Shown here piece by piece: positions 1 to 8,039 of a stretch of DNA of 64,000 bases; position 1 is the first letter of the stretch; each line of letters starts with the position of its first letter. Origin of the DNA: Desulfocarbo indianensis (GTDB lineage Bacteria; Desulfobacterota; Desulfarculia; Desulfarculales; Desulfarculaceae); the NCBI GenBank assembly GCA_001184205.1, contig LBMP01000001.1:291365-355364 (forward strand), read 5' to 3'. A program made the position numbers and the translations under genes. Below the pieces are notes generated by a model. That model was not told where the DNA came from, searched no databases, and worked only from the letters and a program-made list of their open reading frames with translations.

Positions 1-636
1 TCATGGTGGAGAAGATCGTGCAGGCCCTGGGCGGCGAGGCGGCCGGCAAGACCATCGCCTTTTTGGGGCTCACCTTCAAGCCCAACACCGACGACATGCG
101 GGATTCCCCCAGCCTGGTGATCATCCCGGAGCTGGTCAAGGCCGGGGCCCAGGCGCGGGCCTTCGACCCGGCGGGCATGGACATGGCCAAGCCCATGCTG
201 CCCCGGGAACTGACCTACTGCGCCAACGCCTATGAGACCTGCCAGGGGGCGGACGCCCTGGTGCTCATGACCGAGTGGAACCAGTTCCGCAACCTGGACT
301 GGCAGCGGGTGGGCGAGGCGGGATTCCCCCAGCCTGGTGATCATCCCGGAGCTGGTCAAGGCCGGGGCCCAGGCGCGGGCCTTCGACCCGGCGGGCATGG
401 ACATGGCCAAGCCCATGCTGCCCCGGGAACTGACCTACTGCGCCAACGCCTATGAGACCTGCCAGGGGGCGGACGCCCTGGTGCTCATGACCGAGTGGAA
501 CCAGTTCCGCAACCTGGACTGGCAGCGGGTGGGCGAGGCCATGGCCGGCAAGGTGGTGGTGGATTTGCGCAACGTGTACCAGCCCCAGCGCATGCGCGAC
601 CTGGGCCTGGATTACCACTGCGTGGGTAGATTGTAG
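1..636 (+). pseudogene. ugd: UDP-glucose/GDP-mannose dehydrogenase, C-terminal part, frameshifted by internal duplication
   Basis: The visible part is the C-terminal UDP-sugar-binding domain of the UDP-glucose 6-dehydrogenase family, which oxidises a UDP-hexose to the uronate with two NAD+. The stretch GLTFKPNTDDMRDSPS is the family signature, and ALVLMTEWNQF is also typical. The gene enters from before base 1. An exact 220-bp tandem duplication (101-320 copied at 321-540) shifts the frame: the first frame stops at 455, and the proper C-terminus (VVDLRNVYQP to GRL) is only read in the second copy, ending at 636. Removing one copy restores a normal reading frame. The downstream sugar epimerase fits a polysaccharide precursor cluster. 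The break could be real or an assembly artefact. Confidence 0.85.
101..540 (+). repeat. Exact 220-bp tandem direct duplication
   Basis: Bases 101-320 recur at 321-540 with no difference except the last base (g versus c). The unit is not a multiple of three, so it disrupts the dehydrogenase frame. The join carries a short shared gcg microhomology. Confidence 0.97.
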
Positions 637-687
637 ATAAGGGTACGAACCCGTCTGGGGATTGTTTTTTCCGGAAAGGAAAGGCCC

Positions 688-1626
688 ATGAAAATCCTGG
701 TCACCGGAGGCGCGGGCTTTATCGGCTCTCAGGTTGTCGACGCCTATTTGGCGGCGGGGCACCAGGTGGCCGTGTTGGACAACCTTTCCACCGGAAAACG
801 CGAGAACCTGAACCCGGCCGCCCGATTCGTGGAGATGGACCTGAACCATCCGGCCGTGGGCGATTTCCTGGCCCAGGAAAAATTCCAGGTGGTCAACCAT
901 CACGCGGCCCAGGTCTCTGTGCCCTATTCTGTGGCCCATCCGGAGCTGGATATGCAAAGCAACGGCTTGGGCATGCTGAATCTCTTGCAGGCCTCGGTGC
1001 GGAGCGGCGTGGAGCGCTTCATTTTCATTTCCTCCGGCGGCGCCGTATACGGTGAGCAGGAACAAATCCCCACCCAGGAAACCGCCCTGCCCAAGCCCCT
1101 TTCGCCCTACGCCGCCCACAAGCTTCTGGGCGAAAGCTATCTGCACTTCTACGGCAAGCAATACGGCCTTAAGCACGTGGTGCTGCGCTACGCCAACGTG
1201 TACGGCCCCCGGCAGTCCCCCCACGCCGAGGCAGGCGTGGTGGCGATTTTCTGCGAAAGGCTTTTGGCGGGCCAGCCTTGCGTCATCTACCGCCACCAGG
1301 ACATGCCGGCGGGCATGCTGCGGGATTACGTGTACGTGGGGGATATCGTCAGGTCCAACCTGGCGGCGCTGGATGCCGGCTTGGGCGAAACCGTCAACAT
1401 CGGCACCGGCCGGGCCACCTCCACCGCGGAATTATACGACATGATCGCCGAGGCGGCGGGCAGCCATCTCAAGCCTTCTTATGGCCCGCCCCGCTCCGGC
1501 GATATCCGCCGCAGCCTGCTGGATTGCGCCAAGGCCAGGCAGGCGCTGGGCTGGCAGGCCCAGGTCGATCTGGCCGAGGGCTGCCGGCGCACCATGGAAT
1601 GGTACCGCCAGCGCCTGGGTAAATAA
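688..1626 (+). CDS. NAD-dependent sugar epimerase/dehydratase (UDP-glucose 4-epimerase-like)
   Basis: This is an extended short-chain dehydrogenase of 312 residues. The N-terminal Rossmann loop GGAGFIGS (residues 7-14) binds NAD, and the catalytic pair is Tyr141/Lys145 in SPYAAHK. The stretch RYANVYGPRQSP is typical of the UDP-glucose 4-epimerase and UDP-glucuronate epimerase branch. The enzyme probably converts a UDP-hexose or UDP-hexuronate in the cytoplasm for surface polysaccharide synthesis. The ATG at 688 has a GGAAAGGAAAGG ribosome-binding region just upstream. It follows the UDP-sugar dehydrogenase by about 50 bp, so the two were probably one operon. The exact substrate cannot be read from the sequence. 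Confidence 0.85.
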   Translation: MKILVTGGAGFIGSQVVDAYLAAGHQVAVLDNLSTGKRENLNPAARFVEMDLNHPAVGDFLAQEKFQVVNHHAAQVSVPYSVAHPELDMQSNGLGMLNLLQASVRSGVERFIFISSGGAVYGEQEQIPTQETALPKPLSPYAAHKLLGESYLHFYGKQYGLKHVVLRYANVYGPRQSPHAEAGVVAIFCERLLAGQPCVIYRHQDMPAGMLRDYVYVGDIVRSNLAALDAGLGETVNIGTGRATSTAELYDMIAEAAGSHLKPSYGPPRSGDIRRSLLDCAKARQALGWQAQVDLAEGCRRTMEWYRQRLGK

Positions 1627-1657
1627 GCCTACCGCCGTCTGCCGCCAACCCGCGCGG

Positions 1658-3856
1658 TTATCCATCTCCGGCGTGAGAAACGGGCCGCCTTCTTATGGCC
1701 TGCAGAACCATGACCACGCTCAGGCAGGCCAGGGGCAGGAGGTGCACGCTCCAGCGCGGGAAGTAAGCATTCGCCGCCACCGCCAGATAGGGAGCCAGCA
1801 AGCCGGCCAGGCTGAGGCCAAGGGCCAGGGGGTAGCCTTTCAGGGGGCCCCAGCGCGCCGCCAGGGCGGCCAGGCCGAGGACGGCGCCCGGCCAAAGAAT
1901 CCAGGCGGATTTGAGCACGCCCTGTTCGCGGCCGTTGAGCAGGCTCAGCAGGGAGACCAGGTTGGCCCACAGGGGCTGTCCCAGAAAATCACGGTTGGCC
2001 GGATGCAAGAGCACCCATTGCCCGCCCAGCAGCCAGTTGCGCAAAAGCACCGCCGCCGCCGCCAGCAGCAGCAGGCCCCAATACACCGAAAGCGAGCGCC
2101 TGGCCGACCAGGCCCCGGCCGCCAGCCCCTTCCAGGCCTGGAGCAATCCGCCGCCCGGCTCCGCCGCCGCCAACAGTCCCAGCCCCGCCAGCACACCCAA
2201 ATGATCCATGCGCAGCCAAAAGCCCAGGGCGGCCATGACGCCCGCCGCCCAGATGAAGCCCGCTCTTTGCCTGGCCCGGAGAGCGGCCCAGGCGGCGAGC
2301 ATCATGCAGAGCATGGCCGTGTGCTCTTGCAGGCCGAGGCCGATATGCAAGAGGAAGCGGTCGCCCAGCTCGAAGTTCAGGTACAGCCAGGCGTAGAGGA
2401 AAACCCAGACCGTGGCCGCGCCCAGCCGCCGCGCCAAGGCCGCGCCCAGGCCCGCCCCGGCCAGGGCCGACCATACGTCCACCATGTTTTGGGCAAGAGG
2501 CGATTGCCCAAACAAGAAATGCAGGAGCAGCACCAGGTAGCGATAAAGCGGCTGCTCGTAAAACACCGGTTGGCGCTGGCCCATCCAAAAATCACCATGC
2601 ATGGCTATGTCGCGGGCGTGGCGCTGATAGGTGAGCCAGTCGTCATTGAGCGAATACAGGGTGAAGCGACCCGCTTCGGAAAACCACTGCCCTCCGTAGT
2701 GCAGGAGCAGCATGGGCCCCACCGCCAGGAGCACGGCCAGGGCGGGGCTGGGGTTTTCCTTTCCCGCTCCCCCGCCGCGCCAGGTCAGCAGGGTCAAGAG
2801 GCCCAGGGCCGCGAAAGCCGCGCCATGGGGCGTGAACAGGGGATCATGCCCCGCGCGGGGCAACAGCCAAAGCAAGGCCACGCCGCTCAAGGCCGCCGCC
2901 GCCACCGGGGCCGTCAGCACCCCCCGCCTGGCCAGGGCCGCCAGGGCCCAAACCAACCAGGCCGCCAGCCAGAGCGCCAATCCCCATGAGGTGGCCTTGG
3001 CCAGAAAATTCAGGATCGCCCCGCCGGCCCGGCTAAGCTCGGCTCCGCCTTGGTCCCGCCAAATGACGCCCCGCCCCCACACCGGCTCCAGCTTCCCCTC
3101 GGGGCTGACCAGGAAAGGCTCCAGGCTCCAGTTGCCCTCTCGCCAGGGGCCGTAGGCCAGGCGTCCGCTTATGCGGAGCACCCCGCCCGGCAAGGCGCGT
3201 CCGGCCAAGCCTTCGCCTCCCGCTTCCTTCAGCACGGGCAATTCATGCAAGCGGCCGCTTGCGTCGCGGGCGCGCAAGAGGCCGCCCTGGGAGCCCTGGG
3301 CCTGCACCATCAGGCCCCAGCCGGGCGGCGTCACCGCGTATCCCGCCAGTTGGACCAGGGGAGCGGCGTTGGCCCGCGGTTCGGCTTCCAATGCGTTGAG
3401 CCACTCCGCCGGAAAATCGCGGGGTTCGCTGAAGGGGCGGGTGAGCAGGGCGGAGCAGCCCCGCCGCCAGAGGCCTTCCCAGGTGGCCGCGGTGTTTTGC
3501 TCGGCGGCGGCCTGGCCGCTGGGGTAAACCCGCAGGCACCAGCCGGCCTGGGGGGCGTAGAGGGCCAGGATGAGCTTCAGGATGAACAGCGAGGCCAGGA
3601 AATAAAAGGCCGGCTTGTAGCGCAGCCAGCTTCGGTCCAGGAGCAGCAGAAAAGGCAGCGCCGCGCAGATCACCAGGGCTTCGGCGGGATTGGCCCAGGG
3701 CAATCCGTCCAGGGGCGATTCCACCCCCGAGGGCAAGGCCAGGATTCCCGCAAGCCAGGCCAGGGAGCCCGAGACCCAAAGCCAGGCGGGAACCGCCTTA
3801 CCCACGGTTTCCCGCCGGCCGGAATCCTCACGGCTTTTTGTCGCCAAGCTTGCCAT
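1658..3856 (-). CDS. Polytopic membrane protein, probable GT-C type glycosyltransferase
   Basis: This 732-residue protein has about a dozen hydrophobic segments. Around residue 400 the stretch LNDDWLTYQRHARDI, followed by QPVFYEQPLYRY, resembles the acidic first loop and downstream aromatic motif of ArnT/PMT-like GT-C enzymes, which use lipid-linked sugars on the outer face of the membrane. A soluble-looking segment lies near residues 150-260, between N-terminal helices and the main helix bundle. It converges with the epimerase (32-bp gap) and diverges from the membrane protein at 3963. The family assignment is by motif and topology only; a flippase or O-antigen ligase-like role is possible. 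Confidence 0.6.
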   Translation of the reverse strand: MASLATKSREDSGRRETVGKAVPAWLWVSGSLAWLAGILALPSGVESPLDGLPWANPAEALVICAALPFLLLLDRSWLRYKPAFYFLASLFILKLILALYAPQAGWCLRVYPSGQAAAEQNTAATWEGLWRRGCSALLTRPFSEPRDFPAEWLNALEAEPRANAAPLVQLAGYAVTPPGWGLMVQAQGSQGGLLRARDASGRLHELPVLKEAGGEGLAGRALPGGVLRISGRLAYGPWREGNWSLEPFLVSPEGKLEPVWGRGVIWRDQGGAELSRAGGAILNFLAKATSWGLALWLAAWLVWALAALARRGVLTAPVAAAALSGVALLWLLPRAGHDPLFTPHGAAFAALGLLTLLTWRGGGAGKENPSPALAVLLAVGPMLLLHYGGQWFSEAGRFTLYSLNDDWLTYQRHARDIAMHGDFWMGQRQPVFYEQPLYRYLVLLLHFLFGQSPLAQNMVDVWSALAGAGLGAALARRLGAATVWVFLYAWLYLNFELGDRFLLHIGLGLQEHTAMLCMMLAAWAALRARQRAGFIWAAGVMAALGFWLRMDHLGVLAGLGLLAAAEPGGGLLQAWKGLAAGAWSARRSLSVYWGLLLLAAAAVLLRNWLLGGQWVLLHPANRDFLGQPLWANLVSLLSLLNGREQGVLKSAWILWPGAVLGLAALAARWGPLKGYPLALGLSLAGLLAPYLAVAANAYFPRWSVHLLPLACLSVVMVLQAIRRRPVSHAGDG

Positions 3857-3962
3857 GCCGCTCCATCCTTGCCCGGAGCCCTATTATAACCGCGCTTGAT
3901 CCATGTACAGCTTTTCCAAAAGCCGCGCAAGCCAAGAGAGGCTCCCCTTGGGTTGTGTTAAA

Positions 3963-6260
3963 ATGCCGCCCATGCAAACTTCTCATCCCCAGAAGCGCCT
4001 TTGGGGCCGGTTGAGCGGCAAGTTGGCCGCCCTGGCCGGGTGCGCTTTTTTGCTGTGGCTGGCTTGCCGCTGGCTGGATCTGCCCGACCGCCCCCAAGGG
4101 GGGCTGTTGGCCATGGTGTGCGCTCCGCAGGGCTGGCGGCGCTTTTTGTGGCTGTGGGCTCCCCTGGGCCTGGCCATGGGCAGCGCGGCCTGGGCCGTGC
4201 TCAACCTATGGGCGCTGCCCAGCCTGGAGCACGGCGCCGCCCAACACTCCACCCCTCATCGTTCCTGGGATTGGCTGCCGCTCTCGGCCCTGCCCCTCAT
4301 GGGGATTTGCGCCTTCCTGGACGGCCCCTCCGGCCAGTGGGCCCTGGCCGCCGGCGGGGCCTACCTGGCCGGCCTGAGCCTCCAGCTTCTACTGTGCTGC
4401 CGGCTGTTATGGCGTCACGGCCAGGAACCAGCCGCGCCGCGCTTGCTCCAGGGCGGAACCTGTCTGGCCTTTTTCGCCTTTTTCGCAGGTCTGGCCTTCT
4501 GGACCTGCCTGGCGGTATCCACCGCCGGCGACGAAACCCGCTACATCCTGGAGGCGGAACGCCTGTTGCAATCCTTGGGCCTCACCGCAAACCATAGCCC
4601 CCGCCAGGAATACTATTGGGGGTGTTGGAGCGACGCCCTGGCCTGGGGCCTGGCCAACTCACCGCTCATGAAATGGCTGCTTCTGCCCGGCGTGGTCCTG
4701 GGCGGACGCCTGGGGGCCCTGCTCACCCTGTCTTTGGCTTCCGCCCTGTCCCTGGGCCTGCTCGCCTCGGCGGCGCGCCAAATGGGTTTCAGCGCCCGCG
4801 CCGCCTTGTTGGGGGTTTGGGCCCTGGGGGGCTCCGCCCCCCTGGTGCAGGCCAGCCAGCATATTTATCCCTCGGCCCTGGGCGTGCTGGGCGTGTCCTG
4901 GGGGTTATGGCTTTTGTGCCGGCGGACGCCGGACTGGCGGCGCAATCTCCTGGGCGTGGTTTTAGGCGGAGCGGCCATCTCCCTGGTCAAGTACCGGCTG
5001 GCCACGGTGGGGCTGGGGCTCATGGCTTCGGCCCTGGCCCAGTGGCTGCTGAACGCCGGCTGGGGACGCCTGGTCAAATGGGCGGCGCGCCTCATGGCGG
5101 CCGCTCTCGCCGCCTTGCTGGCGCTGATCGTCCTGGAGGCCCTTGCCGGCTGGGATTGGGGCGTGTGGCGTTCTCTCTCGCTTTATCGCTGGAACCGCGC
5201 GCCGGAATGGGACCTGATGCTGGCCTCCCTGCCGGCCATGTTCCTGGACCAGCAATTTGGCCTTCTGCCCCTGGCCCCTTGGCTGGCCATGGGCTTCATC
5301 GGCGTGTTCTTCCTGCGCCGCTGGTCGCGGGAAGCCCTGGGCCACACCCTGTGGCTCTGCGTCTGCCTCTTGCTGCCCCTGGTGTTTTACCGCTGGCTGC
5401 AATGGGACGGCGGCTTCACCCCGCCGGCCCGCTTTCTGTCGCCCTTGCTGCCCGTGCTGGCTCTCTGGGCCCTGCCCGTCTTGGAAAGGCCGGCGGGCAA
5501 AGCCTGGCGGGCGCTTTGCGGCGGGCTGCTGGGGCTCACCTGGCTCGGCAGCCTGGCCTTGGCGCTCTTCCCCCAATGGCGCTATCACCGCATGACCGGC
5601 GTGAACAACCTGCTGGCCTGGCTGGGGGACATCATGCAGGCGCCCCTGTACCGCTTCTTCCCGGCCTTCAGCGAAGGCTTCCCCCCGGACATGCTGGTCG
5701 CGCTTCCCTGGCTGGCGTTGCTGGCCCTGACCGGCTTTTGGTTCTGGCGGCGGGGACGGGCGGAAACCGTTAGCAACGGGACGGCCGCGCTCCTGGACCG
5801 GCGGGATTGGCTAAAGGGCCTGGCCTGCCTGGCGTTGGGCCTGGCGCTTCTGGCCGGCTTGGCCCGTTTCACGCCCAGCGCCGCCCTGGAGGCCGAGTCT
5901 TTCCAGCGCCAGGGTTCCACGGTTTTGCACGGCGATTACTACGTCCAAAACAAGCTGCTGCTTTTGAACCGGCCGGAGGCGCGCGCCTGGACCTGGCTGG
6001 TCTGGCCGGGCGGGCAGAGGGAAGTGGTGCTGGAGGGCTACGCGGTGAGCGGGGGCAAGCCCGCGCCCGACGCTCCGCCGGTGGTGGTGAATATCTCCTT
6101 GCAGGGCGGCGGCGAGGCCCAGCTGGCCCTGCGGCCCCTGACCGATTGGCCGGAGCCCCACGCCTTCAGGCTCTCCGGTCCGGCGGGCTATCGCCAAATC
6201 ACGATCACCTATGTCTCGGGCCGACACCAACTGGCTCTGGACCGCCTGCTGATCCGCTAG
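3963..6260 (+). CDS. Large polytopic membrane protein, possible GT-C glycosyltransferase
   Basis: This protein has about 765 residues, many Trp/Leu-rich transmembrane helices and a C-terminal beta-rich extracytoplasmic tail (roughly residues 640-765). The motif TAGDETRYILEAE near residue 190 looks like the acidic first-loop motif of PMT/ArnT-like enzymes. The start is uncertain: ATG 3963, ATG 3972 and ATG 3903 are all in frame, none with a clear ribosome-binding site, and 3963 best precedes the first helix. It is divergent from the other large membrane protein, sharing a roughly 100-bp promoter gap. Its TAG stop is immediately followed by the fold-back element at 6261. No specific function is assigned. 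Confidence 0.6.
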   Translation: MPPMQTSHPQKRLWGRLSGKLAALAGCAFLLWLACRWLDLPDRPQGGLLAMVCAPQGWRRFLWLWAPLGLAMGSAAWAVLNLWALPSLEHGAAQHSTPHRSWDWLPLSALPLMGICAFLDGPSGQWALAAGGAYLAGLSLQLLLCCRLLWRHGQEPAAPRLLQGGTCLAFFAFFAGLAFWTCLAVSTAGDETRYILEAERLLQSLGLTANHSPRQEYYWGCWSDALAWGLANSPLMKWLLLPGVVLGGRLGALLTLSLASALSLGLLASAARQMGFSARAALLGVWALGGSAPLVQASQHIYPSALGVLGVSWGLWLLCRRTPDWRRNLLGVVLGGAAISLVKYRLATVGLGLMASALAQWLLNAGWGRLVKWAARLMAAALAALLALIVLEALAGWDWGVWRSLSLYRWNRAPEWDLMLASLPAMFLDQQFGLLPLAPWLAMGFIGVFFLRRWSREALGHTLWLCVCLLLPLVFYRWLQWDGGFTPPARFLSPLLPVLALWALPVLERPAGKAWRALCGGLLGLTWLGSLALALFPQWRYHRMTGVNNLLAWLGDIMQAPLYRFFPAFSEGFPPDMLVALPWLALLALTGFWFWRRGRAETVSNGTAALLDRRDWLKGLACLALGLALLAGLARFTPSAALEAESFQRQGSTVLHGDYYVQNKLLLLNRPEARAWTWLVWPGGQREVVLEGYAVSGGKPAPDAPPVVVNISLQGGGEAQLALRPLTDWPEPHAFRLSGPAGYRQITITYVSGRHQLALDRLLIR

Positions 6261-6514
6261 CCCGCATGTTTCACGAGGGGTGGGCGGCATTAAGCGATGA
6301 GTCGGCATTTATGGGATTAATATGAAAAGGCCGCATCATAATCGAAGGACGGTTCGTACTCGGGCCCGGCACAGCCAGCCGCCGGCGGACAAGGCGTCTG
6401 GCAAGCGAGGGCCGCAGGCGTAGCCAAAGCTACGTCAAGGCCCGAGAGCGGCCAGCAACGCAGGGCGCCGCTGGCTGGCGCAGCCGGACGCGCGGCCCTC
6501 GTGAAATATGCGGG
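6261..6514. mobile_element. MITE-like fold-back element, copy 1
   Basis: The ends are 19-bp terminal inverted repeats with one mismatch: CCCGCATGTTTCACGAGGG at 6261-6279 and CCCTCGTGAAATATGCGGG at 6496-6514. Internally the element folds back through AGCCAGC/GCTGGCT, GGCCGC (6410-6415)/GCGGCC (6448-6453), and a central hairpin CGTAGC-caaa-GCTACG (6419-6434). It has no coding capacity. Related copies lie near 21840-22077 and 43361-43622. TA dinucleotides flank both ends (left within the TAG stop codon, right in gTTAg), compatible with a TA target duplication, but this is not proven. Confidence 0.75.
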
Positions 6515-6530
6515 TTAGCCACGCACGCCA

Positions 6531-6570
6531 TAAAAAAGAGGTCAGGCCGCATAGCCTGACCTCTTGATAT
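6531..6570 (-). terminator. Rho-independent terminator of the efflux operon
   Basis: A perfect 12-bp stem, AAGAGGTCAGGC/GCCTGACCTCTT (6536-6547 and 6554-6565), encloses a 6-nt loop. On the minus strand it is followed by a T-run. It lies 33 bp past the end of the outer-membrane factor gene. Confidence 0.85.
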
Positions 6571-6602
6571 CCTAGCGGCGAGCACTCCCGCTGCCGGGTC
6601 TT

Positions 6603-8039
6603 TTAGTTCGATTCTCCTTGCTGTCCCTTTCCGTCGCCCCCCCCGCCCAGTACCGCGTAGAGCCTTACCCGGTTGGCGAGTTTGGACAGGCGCAGCGAAA
6701 CCAGAGACTGCTGCGCCGCAAAGAGGGAGCGATGGGCGTCGAGCACGCCCAGGTAGCTGTCGATTCCCTGATCATAGCGTTGCGAGGATAGGCGGTAGGT
6801 CGCCTCGTAGGCATTGACCAGGAGTTGTTGCGCCGCTACCTGCTGGTCTATGGTGCCCTGCACGGCAAGGGCATCGGCCACTTCCCGGAAGGCGGTCTGG
6901 ATCGTCTTCTCGTACTGGGTCAGGGCGATTTTTTGATCGGCCTTGCTCACCCGCAACGCGGCCCAGGTGCGGGGGTCGAATATCGGCATGGAAATCCGCG
7001 GCACAAAGGCCCAGGTATCCGTGGTGGAGCCGAAGAGTCCGGAAAGCTGGTTGCTGGCGGTACCGATGGAGGTGGTCAGGGAAATGCGGGGGAAGAATGC
7101 CGCCCGCGCCGCGCCGATAAAGGCGTTGGCCCCTTTGAGCCGATGCTCCGCCGCGATGATGTCCGGCCGGAGCAAAAGCGTCTCCGAGGAAAGCCCCGGC
7201 GCGATGTCCTTGGGCGGAGTGCGGCTGCTCAAATCGGCCGGCAGAAGCTTCTCCGGCGTCGGCGAGCCCAGCAGGAGGCTGAGGCCGTTTTGATCCTGCG
7301 CCACCAGTTGCCGATAGCGGGCGATGTCCAGGCGGGCCGTATTCATGGGCACTTCCGCCCGGCGCAGGTCCAGCTCGGTGGCCAGGCCGGCGTCGTAGCG
7401 CTTTTTGACCAGGAGGTACGAATCCCGTTGGGCCGTGAAGGTGGACTGGGCCAGCCACAGGTTTTCCCGGTCCGCGGCCAGGGTGAGGTAGACCCTGGCC
7501 ACCTCGGACACCAGCGTGATCTGCGCGCTGCGGCGGGCCTGCTCGGTGGCCAGATATTCCTGCAAAGCCTGATCCTCCAGGCTGCGGATGCGGCCGAAAA
7601 AGTCTATCTCCCAGGAAGCGATGCCGAGATCCAGGCTGTAGTACTCGCTGGTCCGCGCATCCCCGGGCTTTACCAGGTCGGCCGAGCTGCGCTCCTTGCC
7701 CCCCGAGCCCGCCAGATTGACCGCGGGGAACAGCTCGGCCCGCTGGATGCCGTACAGCGCGCGGGCCCTTTCCACGTTTAGCGCGGCCAGGCGCAGGTCC
7801 CGGTTGTTGTTCAAGGCCAGCTCGATGATCTTGCGGAGCTGCCCGTCGGTGTAGAAGTCCTTCCACTTGAGCTCGGCCACCGGCCTGGCGCCGGGCAGGT
7901 CCCGCGCTTCTTTGTAGGCCTCCCCCTGGGGCCACTGCGCCGGGATGGGAGCCTGAGGCTGCTTGTATTCGGGAGCCAGGGTGCAGCCGCTCAGCAGCGA
8001 GCCGATCACCAGCAAGGGAAGCAAGAGCCGCCTATTCAT
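6603..8039 (-). CDS. RND efflux outer membrane lipoprotein (OprM/NodT family)
   Basis: This is the outer-membrane channel of a tripartite drug efflux pump. A signal peptide ends in a lipobox, LLSGC, with Cys19 as the expected lipidated residue. The rest consists of two homologous outer-membrane efflux repeats; blocks such as ELKWKDFYTD, SWEIDFFGRI and RYDAGLATELDL are typical of OprM. The ATG at 8039 is preferred over the upstream 8069 because it gives the proper signal peptide. The start overlaps the end of the RND gene (stop at 8032-8034), indicating translational coupling. It is the last gene of a minus-strand tetR-MFP-RND-OMF operon that ends at the terminator at 6531-6570. Confidence 0.93.
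   Translation of the reverse strand: MNRRLLLPLLVIGSLLSGCTLAPEYKQPQAPIPAQWPQGEAYKEARDLPGARPVAELKWKDFYTDGQLRKIIELALNNNRDLRLAALNVERARALYGIQRAELFPAVNLAGSGGKERSSADLVKPGDARTSEYYSLDLGIASWEIDFFGRIRSLEDQALQEYLATEQARRSAQITLVSEVARVYLTLAADRENLWLAQSTFTAQRDSYLLVKKRYDAGLATELDLRRAEVPMNTARLDIARYRQLVAQDQNGLSLLLGSPTPEKLLPADLSSRTPPKDIAPGLSSETLLLRPDIIAAEHRLKGANAFIGAARAAFFPRISLTTSIGTASNQLSGLFGSTTDTWAFVPRISMPIFDPRTWAALRVSKADQKIALTQYEKTIQTAFREVADALAVQGTIDQQVAAQQLLVNAYEATYRLSSQRYDQGIDSYLGVLDAHRSLFAAQQSLVSLRLSKLANRVRLYAVLGGGGDGKGQQGESN

Noticed and set aside
1481-2989. Open frame of about 500 codons on the plus strand opposite the membrane protein
   Set aside because: It is rich in Gln, Arg and Pro, has no domain, overlaps two real genes and has no ribosome-binding site. 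It is a composition artefact.
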